Origin: an uncultured Lactobacillus sp. | GTDB taxonomy: Bacteria > Bacillota > Bacilli > Lactobacillales > Lactobacillaceae | Reading direction: 5' to 3' | Assembly (NCBI GenBank): GCA_937874695.1 | Contig: CALNAJ010000013.1 | Coordinates: 40,487 to 104,486 of the forward strand | Length of the DNA stretch: 64,000 bases | Shown here: piece after piece, positions 58,901-64,000 of the stretch | Layout of the letters: every line of letters begins with the position of its first letter | Position numbering within the stretch: the stretch's first letter is position 1 | Made by a program: the position numbers and the translations under genes | Notes under the pieces: generated by a model | What the model saw: only the letters and a program-made list of their open reading frames with translations | What the model was told of the DNA's origin: nothing | Databases searched by the model: none

Positions 58901-59119
58901 CGTTTGATCCCCAACGTTTAGCTTCTGGCCCTGGTAGGTCACCGGTTTATCCTGGTTGACCACCGCAACGGGCAGTTCGCCGGTCTCCCCATATGGGTCC
59001 CAGACCGACTTCAGAAAGAAGATACTGTAGAGGAATGGAATAAACATAATGGCAAGAACGGAGATTAAAATCAACCGATTATGCCGAATGTAATTCCATT
59101 CGCCTTTAATCATATTCAC
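55970..59119 (-). CDS. YhgE/Pip-domain membrane protein (phage infection protein family)
   Basis: A very large envelope protein of about 1049 residues. An N-terminal anchor and YhgE/Pip domain (EWNYIRHNRLILISVLAIMFIPFLYS...DPYGETGELPVAVVNQD) are followed by a long extracellular region of repeated LxxGxxxLxxG helices. An inserted Ser/Thr/Asp-rich stretch occupies about residues 440-590, and the protein ends in a six-helix ABC-2-like membrane domain. Pip of Lactococcus is a phage c2 receptor; relatives act in envelope or ESX-like secretion. The start is best taken as GTG 59119 (GGGAG 9 nt upstream); TTG 59128 and ATG 59113 are alternatives. The middle third (about 57.06-58.30 kb) has a more AT-rich codon use than both ends. 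Confidence 0.88.
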   Translation of the reverse strand: MNMIKGEWNYIRHNRLILISVLAIMFIPFLYSIFFLKSVWDPYGETGELPVAVVNQDKPVTYQGQKLNVGDQTITNLKKNKQLGWKFVSAKTAADGLKHHKYYTVITIPKNFSANAATALNKNPKKMTFTYKTNGSANYIAQVMSEVGSSKLDSEIRAKVTKAYAQATFKQIYAVGQGMDKAAKGSAKLKDGTVTLTDGLNTYTTGVHTLNNGLQQMKTSVTPLATGIQKLSTGSQTLQSGLAKYTSGVGQYASGVNQFTGGVSQLSAKMPTMQAGANKLATGAKTLNTGTYQYVNGVYTLNSGLGKLTTKVGPLASGVTKLTKGSKSLTAGLKKLDNNSPALKSGANQLSSGMTEMQSVLNELAPGLALLTSITSDSSKLTDLQNTLKMLAENKQITKENVAGIEKDLGDIEGVQADLSDPTSQAGVAAIIQKAQDDIAGATPQKASDSSSEGSTVTEKETSVSGASSTEANANKTVSDTAELEKAIDDQDTSKANRLLKVVKADASNTADAAGSIEGSSTTKTSEAAGTRSADTTTTASLIADVQGLLGVVNSMQTSLKTLQSSVNDLSVRTSSLKTVFEQAQAQPQESQKDPAVLLTQLSTAVTTLQNSSKAIQELGNSSDSMKKLVSGSSELSTGLDTYTAGVSSALTGSKTLTSGLTTLNNSVPALTAGVTELANGSKKLAKNGPSLKSGSKQLSTGASQLSSGINQAAAGVNKLNANTGKLTAAGNKLTSSSAQLMNGSGQLTSGLNTLNSKVPTLTSGVNQLAAGSKQLDDNSNQLMQGAKKLSDGNGTLAKSLKSGADQIQAQPLSSKTADMFAAPTKLKHESYSYVPNYGHALAPYVLSVALYVGALVFNFAFPIRKVSREDGTATGWFLSKVSIGAVEGLAMGLIEPALMMLGGLSVDHPGQMILISVFFAEASMFIVMFLSMLLDNPGRFIAMVLLMLQLGGSGGTFPMEVTNHFYNVVHPFLPMTYSILGFRQAITSGMSGMVGQALWVLALFTILGLALLWPTMIWLQKKHLMGRSQLDDNQKLQAVEDPNTNAHS

Positions 59120-59128
59120 AAATGCCAA

Positions 59129-59485
59129 CTCCCTTTATCCTCAAAATTGCTTTAAAATTGCGCGTTTTCAGCTAATAATAAAAGTATCTTCGCACACTAA
59201 TGCTTGACTTGTCAAAAATACAACACGCCATCGACAATCTTTAGAAATCGTCACCAATCCTATCATATCGGCGTTCAGGCGTTCTCACATATAATAAATT
59301 AAATTTCATTGGGCACAACGTTCAGGTAATTTCCTAACGATATGCCTAATTGTAACGTGCCTGAACGGCAGCCACCTTGACCGAAATCAAGTTGATGGCG
59401 CTATTAACAATAATAACCGAAAATAGCCCAACCGGCACAACTATTTTACCAAAACTTGTGAAATTCAGTGGCCGCACAAAAAAAT
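59129..59485. other. Intergenic region between pip and dacA
   Basis: AT-rich and without ORFs. A reverse-strand TTGACAAGTCAA (about 59205-59216) lies upstream of pip and may be a control element; no good -10 pairs with it. Confidence 0.4.
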
Positions 59486-59507
59486 CGCTCACCAGCTGGC
59501 AAGCGAC
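59479..59507 (-). terminator. Terminator of dacA
   Basis: A TCGCT/AGCGA stem (59486-59490, 59503-59507) is followed by a reverse-strand T7. Confidence 0.75.
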
Positions 59508-59523
59508 TCTTCACTCTTCTTAT

Positions 59524-60849
59524 TTAGAATAAAGCAACAATTGACCGCCACATCCGAACGAAGACGTTGGCCTTCTCAACGGATTGCGTCACCTTCAATG
59601 GCACCTTGGTCGTCTTGGTATTGCCCAAGAAGCCCAATTGGTCGCCCTTCAAGGAGATGTTGGCCGTTCCGATCGTTGCATTCTTAGTCACAGGCGCTTC
59701 CAAGTCACCCTTGTTGCTGTACTTGGCCTTCAACTGCGTCTTAGCAGAAACGTTGCTGGCGACTTGGTCGTCACGAATCCACAACTTGATATCCTTAGCC
59801 AGCGCTGTCTTAGCGGTCTTGGCCTTGGCATCGTGCGTCGTGACCGTCTTAGCACCCTTGATCTGAGTCCCAGCCTTGTAGCTGACCGTCTTAAAGTTGT
59901 TGTAAACATAAGACATCATCTTCTGTGTTTGTTGGAAACGTGAGGCATCGGTCTCTGACTTGTGGGCTGCGTGCAGCACAACCGTCACGATTCGGTTACC
60001 ATCGTTGTTGGCCGTCCCGGTAAAGTTTGCGCCGGCAGCGTCAGACGTCCCCGTCTTCAGGCCGTCCACGTGAAGCTTGGCGTACGAAGCGGACAAGCCC
60101 TTCAGCATCCAGTTCCAGTTGTCCATCTTAGTCGCATCGTTCGTGCCCTTTTCAAACCACATCTTCTTGACGCTTGTCGTCTGTAAGACTTCGGGGTACT
60201 TGTTCAACAGGGCGACTGCCAACTTCGCTTGGTCGGCCGCGGACCATTCGTTTTCTGCGGAGCCCTTAACGTTGCTGTAGCCTAGCTTGCCGACTTGCTT
60301 GTTGGTCAGCCCGCAGGCGTTGTAAATCTTAACGTCCGTCATCCCCAGCTTCTTGGCTTGTGCCTTCATCTGAGTGACGAATGCGTGTGGTGAACCCGCA
60401 ACGGCACTCCCCAAGGCTTCAACAGCCCCGTTGGCCGAGTAAATCAGTGATGCTTGATACAGGGCTTTGACCGTGTACTTGTGACCGGCCCGTAAAGGCA
60501 CGTTAGACAAGTTCGTGTTTTGAGCGACCTTGGCGATATCCTTACTAATGGTAATCTTTTGATCCCACTTCAACTTACCTGACTTGATGGCGTCCAGCAC
60601 CATGTAGATCGACAACAGCTTGGTCATCGAAGCGACGGGCAGTGCTTGGTCAGCGTTCTTGTCGTACAAGATCTGACCGGTCTTGGCGTCGACCGCGATA
60701 CCGGCCTTCACCTTCAAGTTAACCGTGGTGCTGTTACTGCTGGTTGCGGCCTGGGCCGTAACCGGTGCACTCAAACTACTGATACCACCAGTGACCAGCG
60801 TTACCGCGGTCACCAGCCCAATAACGAGTTGCCGTATTCGTTTCATCAT
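59524..60849 (-). CDS. dacA: D-alanyl-D-alanine carboxypeptidase (PBP5-type)
   Basis: A secreted serine peptidase that trims the terminal D-Ala from peptidoglycan stem peptides. The 441-residue protein has a signal peptide ending near AQAATS, then the catalytic SxxK as SMTK (Ser74), the SxN as SANGA, the KTG as LKTGTSDAAG, a C-terminal beta-rich PBP5_C domain and a final amphipathic helix that would hold it to the membrane. The ATG at 60849 (or 60846) has GAGGAG 11-14 nt upstream; a TTG at 60858 is too close to that site. It lies 81 bp after a histidine kinase gene, so it may be part of or responsive to that two-component locus. Confidence 0.95.
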   Translation of the reverse strand: MMKRIRQLVIGLVTAVTLVTGGISSLSAPVTAQAATSSNSTTVNLKVKAGIAVDAKTGQILYDKNADQALPVASMTKLLSIYMVLDAIKSGKLKWDQKITISKDIAKVAQNTNLSNVPLRAGHKYTVKALYQASLIYSANGAVEALGSAVAGSPHAFVTQMKAQAKKLGMTDVKIYNACGLTNKQVGKLGYSNVKGSAENEWSAADQAKLAVALLNKYPEVLQTTSVKKMWFEKGTNDATKMDNWNWMLKGLSASYAKLHVDGLKTGTSDAAGANFTGTANNDGNRIVTVVLHAAHKSETDASRFQQTQKMMSYVYNNFKTVSYKAGTQIKGAKTVTTHDAKAKTAKTALAKDIKLWIRDDQVASNVSAKTQLKAKYSNKGDLEAPVTKNATIGTANISLKGDQLGFLGNTKTTKVPLKVTQSVEKANVFVRMWRSIVALF

Positions 60850-60930
60850 TAAAATCAAAACTCCTCTATCTTATGTAAGGCCGAAACGGCCCTTGTTTTT
60901 TATGCCAAATTCAATTTAGTGATACAACGC

Positions 60931-62106
60931 TTAGCTTACTGCACCCGGTGTCTTCAACCGTTGTGGGATGGCCAATGGCTGGTCGTGCTTGACCGGCAAG
61001 TGAATCACGAAGCTGGTCAGTGCATCGTCCGACTCCACGTAGATATACCCACCGTGAAGGGCCACGATACTCTGCGCAATGGCCAAGCCCAGACCAGTCC
61101 CACCAGTTTCCTTAGAGCGTGACTCTTCCACCCGGTAGAACCGTTCGAAAATCATGTTCAAGGATTCTTTCGGAATCTTCGGCCCATCGTTGGTCACACG
61201 GACCTCCAGTTCGGTAGGACTGAGTTGGTTCGCAACCAAGTTGATATGTTTCCCACCATCGCCGTACTTCAAGGCGTTAGAGACCAAGTTGTTGAAGACC
61301 CGCACCAACTTCTCGGGGTCGGCCTCCATCATCATCGTTTCCGATGAATTCTCAGCACCAATCGTCATGCCCTTCTTCTGGGCCTCCAGCTCAAAGCTGG
61401 CCCCCAACTGTTCGAGCATCGCTGCCAAGTTGATATTGGTCAAGCTCAGCGGCGTATCCGTCTGGCGGACCTTGGTGTACTCGAAGAGGTCGTCCACCAA
61501 GGATTTCATCTGTTTAGACTTCAAAAATGCCGTGTGCGTGTACTTGAGGAGGTCATCCTCACTGTGATACTGCTTATCCTCAATCAGCCCCAGATAGCCG
61601 ATAATCGACGTTAACGGCGTTCGGATATCGTGACTGACATTGGTGATCAGCTCGTCTTTGGATTTCTCAATGGCGCGTTCCTCATCCATCGAATTGATAA
61701 CGGAATCGACCAGTGCGTTGACGGAATCCACGACCCGCTGCACGTCGCCACTGACCCGAAACGGAATCCGGTGGTCAAAGTGGCCGTTGGCAATATAATG
61801 CAGCTCATCAATGATGTGCCGCAACTGCATTTGCCGGTAACGCCGAATCAGCCGCCACCAAACGACCAACGCATCAGCCACTAGCATCAGGCCAATGAAC
61901 AGGTTCTCCCAGCTCCAAAGCTGAAAGTGGTTGGGCCCCAAGACGACGGATCGTTTGATGATAAAAATCCCATCACGCAAGCCAGGATTACTCTCGATGG
62001 CCTGCACGATCAGTACCAGCAAAGCCAGGTTCAGCATCAGCAGGAGGATGACGGTCACGACCCCTTCCATGAACAGTGCACTCTTCTCACGCGTGGTTAG
62101 CTTCAT
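60931..62106 (-). CDS. Sensor histidine kinase (OmpR partner)
   Basis: A 391-residue membrane kinase with two N-terminal helices (about residues 12-35 and 65-85) around a short extracellular loop, then a HAMP-like linker (RQMQLRHIIDELHYIANGHFDHRIPFRV). The phosphoacceptor motif is ITNVSHDIRTPLTSIIGYLG, and the ATPase domain has NNLVSNALKYGDGGKHI, GPKIPKESLNMIFERFYRVEESRS and TGGTGLGLAIAQSIV. It works with the response regulator encoded 318 bp upstream. Its start codon overlaps the stop of a 16-codon ORF (ATGA). Cues are unknown; dacA next door suggests a cell-wall link. Confidence 0.93.
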   Translation of the reverse strand: MKLTTREKSALFMEGVVTVILLLMLNLALLVLIVQAIESNPGLRDGIFIIKRSVVLGPNHFQLWSWENLFIGLMLVADALVVWWRLIRRYRQMQLRHIIDELHYIANGHFDHRIPFRVSGDVQRVVDSVNALVDSVINSMDEERAIEKSKDELITNVSHDIRTPLTSIIGYLGLIEDKQYHSEDDLLKYTHTAFLKSKQMKSLVDDLFEYTKVRQTDTPLSLTNINLAAMLEQLGASFELEAQKKGMTIGAENSSETMMMEADPEKLVRVFNNLVSNALKYGDGGKHINLVANQLSPTELEVRVTNDGPKIPKESLNMIFERFYRVEESRSKETGGTGLGLAIAQSIVALHGGYIYVESDDALTSFVIHLPVKHDQPLAIPQRLKTPGAVS

Positions 62107-62153
62107 GGTTGGACCTCCCGGGTATTAAATTGGTAAGTGTTGATTAAGTCCAT
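62103..62153 (-). CDS. Short ORF translationally coupled to the histidine kinase
   Basis: A 16-codon ORF (MDLINTYQFNTREVQP) with a strong GTAGGAG site 6 nt before its ATG. Its stop overlaps the kinase ATG as ATGA. The kinase also has its own GGGAGG site inside this ORF. It may set kinase expression by coupling. No family is recognised. Confidence 0.45.
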   Translation of the reverse strand: MDLINTYQFNTREVQP

Positions 62154-62423
62154 GTTGCGCTCCTACTCTTCTGGTTACGGTTTGGATTGTGGTGACTTGG
62201 CTTTGGGGACTGGTCGGACTCGTGACTTGGGATAGTTTGAACCATGATTGCTCAGTGATCAAATTTTCTCAGCCCGCTTGCCCGTTCAGTTTACGTTGCC
62301 GAAACGTGTTCCGCGAGGCAGCCGGTTCCACTTAACCCCATTCAAGCAAAAATCCAAACCCGGGATTTCCACCTGAATGACGTTAATGCTCACCGACTCC
62401 CGCCTCGCTCCACACTCTTTTCT
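62154..62423. other. Gap between response regulator and kinase genes
   Basis: Unusually long (about 270 bases) for a two-component pair. I see no terminator or clear promoter on the coding strand and no conserved ORF apart from the short coupled one at its end. Confidence 0.4.
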
Positions 62424-63113
62424 TTATCGTGATTCAATCTTATACCCAACGCCCCAAACAGTCTGAATGACCTTTTCGCCGTTGGTGGCATCTTCGATCT
62501 TATCCCGTAAGTGACTGACGTGGACCATGACGGTCTTGGCCGATACGATACTTTCCTGACGCCATACCCGTTCGAAGATTTCATCCGCTGAGAAGACGCG
62601 ATTGGGGTGACTGGCCAGTAAGTAGAGAATCCCGAATTCTAAGGCCGTCAGGGAAACTGTCTTGCCGGCAATCGTCTTAACTTCGTGGGAGTCCTTGTTG
62701 ATGGTCAATGTCCCAATATCCAAGATATCAGGGCTGTCATCGGTCACTTGGTCTTGGCTCCGCCGTAACAGTGACTTGACCCGGGCCATAACTTCTAAGG
62801 GGTTAAATGGCTTGGTGACATAATCATCGGCACCAGAAATCAGCCCTTGAATCTTATCCATGTCGCCAGTCTTCGCCGACAGAATCAGGATTGGAATCTG
62901 GGAGTCCTTCCGAACTTCCTTCATGACTTCGATTCCACTCATTTCAGGCATCATGATGTCTAGGATCATCAAAGCAATGTCTGGCGTGGTGTGGAGCTTG
63001 GTCAAGGCTTCCTTCCCATCGTAAGCGGTGATGGGTTCGTAACCTTCATTTTTAATGTAAATTTCAAGTAATTGTGCAATTTCTTTATCGTCATCGACAA
63101 CTAAAATTTTCAT
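62424..63113 (-). CDS. OmpR/PhoB-family response regulator
   Basis: A 229-residue DNA-binding regulator. The receiver domain has the acidic pocket DDDKEIAQLL, the phosphoacceptor in LMILDIMMPEMSG, LILSAKTGDMDKI and the conserved Lys in YVTKPFNPLEV. The winged helix (LTALEFGILYLLASHPNRVFSADEIFERVWRQE...VMVHVSHLRDKIEDA...IQTVWGVGYKIE) is typical of OmpR. It precedes its kinase on the same strand. Targets may include dacA. Confidence 0.95.
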   Translation of the reverse strand: MKILVVDDDKEIAQLLEIYIKNEGYEPITAYDGKEALTKLHTTPDIALMILDIMMPEMSGIEVMKEVRKDSQIPILILSAKTGDMDKIQGLISGADDYVTKPFNPLEVMARVKSLLRRSQDQVTDDSPDILDIGTLTINKDSHEVKTIAGKTVSLTALEFGILYLLASHPNRVFSADEIFERVWRQESIVSAKTVMVHVSHLRDKIEDATNGEKVIQTVWGVGYKIESR

Positions 63114-63350
63114 GTGGTCTATTCTCCTTTAATCAGCTAGGCTAATTCACTAGCAGTCCTGCCCCGTAGGTTTAAGTCTATTCTAACAAATAACCTGGGC
63201 CAAGCGACCGGAAAACCCGAACCTTTAGCCGGGCGTAAGGCACTTAACCATTCCTTAATCTTACACTATTTTCGAGTGACTCGCCAACTCAACAGTTAAG
63301 GTTCAATTAAGCCCAAGACATGGCTCCGATGGCGGCTATCTCTCATCAAT

Positions 63351-63617
63351 CTAGCCGTAAATATCGCGTCGATGACCGATTGACAGCGTCAAAACTACCA
63401 GCTTGTCAGCTTGTAGCTCACAAATGATTCGGTAGTCACCCACCCGATAGCGCCATAGTCCGGCAAGATTAGCCGCCAACGCCTTACCCTTAGTAGTCGG
63501 GTCCGCAATCCCATCAATATTGGCATAGAGCCACCGCGAAATAATCATGGCCTGATGTTTGTCCATCTTACGTAGTTGCTTAACAGCGTCATGGCTGAAT
63601 TCCAAACGATAGCTCAT
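63351..63617 (-). CDS. RelE/ParE-family toxin
   Basis: An 88-residue predicted mRNA interferase: SYRLEFSHDAVKQLRKMDKHQAMIISRWLYANI, LAANLAGLWRYRVGDYRIICELQADKLVVLTLSIGHRRDIY. The RYRVGDYRII strand and the C-terminal GHRRDIY (catalytic-type Arg/Tyr) are RelE hallmarks. Its start overlaps the antitoxin stop (ATGA), indicating coupled translation. It would cleave ribosome-bound mRNA when freed from its antitoxin. Confidence 0.92.
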   Translation of the reverse strand: MSYRLEFSHDAVKQLRKMDKHQAMIISRWLYANIDGIADPTTKGKALAANLAGLWRYRVGDYRIICELQADKLVVLTLSIGHRRDIYG

Positions 63618-63847
63618 TCCTTAAACCCACCGAACTCGTCGATGACCTCCTGCATAGAGAACGTCTTCTGACCGCTCTCCTGGTAGTGCTTGTACGCCGC
63701 CTCAGCCATCAAGGTATCGTATTTGTCCTCTAACTGTTCCATCGAATACTTCTTAACTAGATCAGATAGCGATGTGCCATAGAACTCTGCCATATGGGTC
63801 AGCCAGGCCTTCTCAGCTTCACTCACTCGGATTGAAATCATTGCCAT
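63614..63847 (-). CDS. RelB-like (ribbon-helix-helix) antitoxin
   Basis: A 77-residue antitoxin. The N-terminal ISIRVSEAEKAWLTHMAEFYGTSLSDLVKKYSMEQLED is a ribbon-helix-helix of the DUF6290/RelB kind, and the C-terminal tail (SMQEVIDEFGGFKE) should wrap the toxin. The ATG at 63847 has GAGGTGAAG upstream. It is first in the operon, with the toxin overlapping by 4 nt, and a tandem repeat lies in the promoter zone for autoregulation. Confidence 0.9.
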   Translation of the reverse strand: MAMISIRVSEAEKAWLTHMAEFYGTSLSDLVKKYSMEQLEDKYDTLMAEAAYKHYQESGQKTFSMQEVIDEFGGFKE

Positions 63848-63862
63848 TCGTCTTCACCTCAT

Positions 63863-63882
63863 TTGTATTACATTGTATTACA
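63863..63882. promoter_or_regulatory. Tandem 10-bp repeat, likely antitoxin operator
   Basis: TTGTATTACA occurs twice in direct tandem, 16 nt upstream of the antitoxin start. RHH antitoxins often bind such paired short sites. Confidence 0.55.
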
Positions 63883-63911
63883 CCGTTCGAACAAAACCTA
63901 GGGGATTGCTC

Positions 63912-63945
63912 AAAAAAAGCTAACCCCATGTATCGAGTTAGCTTT
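63912..63945 (-). terminator. Terminator of a leftward gene beyond the window
   Basis: A perfect 9-bp stem AAAGCTAAC/GTTAGCTTT has a reverse-strand T7. It lies upstream of the toxin-antitoxin operon, so it must end a transcription unit starting to the right of base 64000. Confidence 0.75.
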
Positions 63946-64000
63946 GGCGGGGCTCCTTGTCAAGTAGACAACCAAATAATTAAAATTGTTATGCAACTTT

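Noticed and set aside
63946..63975. GGGGCTCCTTGTCAAGTAGAC-like sequence at the right edge as an insertion-sequence end
   Set aside because: Similarity to ISL3-type ends is weak and from memory, and the window ends before any transposase could be seen.

Overview
The window looks like a low-to-mid GC Firmicutes chromosome, most probably a Lactobacillaceae species. A heterofermentative, Levilactobacillus-like organism would fit, but the genus is a guess. Supporting points are Shine-Dalgarno sites of the AGGAGG type, frequent TTG and GTG starts, an Apf-type surface protein, a YhgE/Pip protein, a phosphoglycerate mutase (gpmA) and many paired MFS or ABC transporters with MarR, TetR or LysR regulators. 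I see no rRNA, tRNA, CRISPR array or intact transposase.

Layout. 1-6.5 kb: a metal-export P-type ATPase cut by the window edge with an ArsR regulator, a matrixin-like protease, a TetR regulator divergent from an alpha/beta hydrolase that has lost its nucleophile serine, and a drug-type MFS transporter behind a short leader peptide and a start-codon-masking hairpin. 6.5-12 kb: methionine aminopeptidase, membrane proteins, undecaprenyl-diphosphatase, an Apf-like secreted protein and a membrane protein with an AbrB-like head. 12-17.6 kb: redox genes (two aldo/keto reductases with LysR, a zinc alcohol dehydrogenase, a small NADP-binding reductase with Rrf2).

17.7-25.2 kb: a leftward locus in which a Firmicu-CTERM secreted protein, an XrtG exosortase, a processive-type GT2 glycosyltransferase, a PTPS-like protein and a polytopic membrane protein form one operon. 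A membrane GGDEF diguanylate cyclase with an intact GGEEF site lies just downstream. I read this as a predicted protein-sorting or surface-glycan system whose function is, to my knowledge, unproven. 25.5-30.1 kb: a decayed SWIM-type gene, a VOC protein, a secreted tyrosine phosphatase, and an isolated AT-rich gene that joins a GHKL ATPase domain to an HExxH motif. 30.2-35.6 kb: an ABC exporter with MarR control and a UvrA-like ATPase.

35.6-40.9 kb: a sugar island (LacI regulator, permease, GH172 and GH32), probably for fructose-containing oligosaccharides or difructose dianhydrides, with nested palindromes over its promoter. 41.5-47.7 kb: MarR plus MFS, then a duplicated block (small ORF plus 3' end of gpmA). 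The block flanks an AT-rich insert carrying a HEPN-like orphan, an epimerase and a frameshifted MerR gene. 47.8-64 kb is mostly housekeeping or envelope: an AI-2E-type permease, a ROK regulator, a Ser-rich anchored protein, cyclopropane synthase, AzlCD, a GNAT, a large mosaic YhgE/Pip protein, DacA, a two-component system with a small coupled ORF, and a RelBE-type toxin-antitoxin pair.
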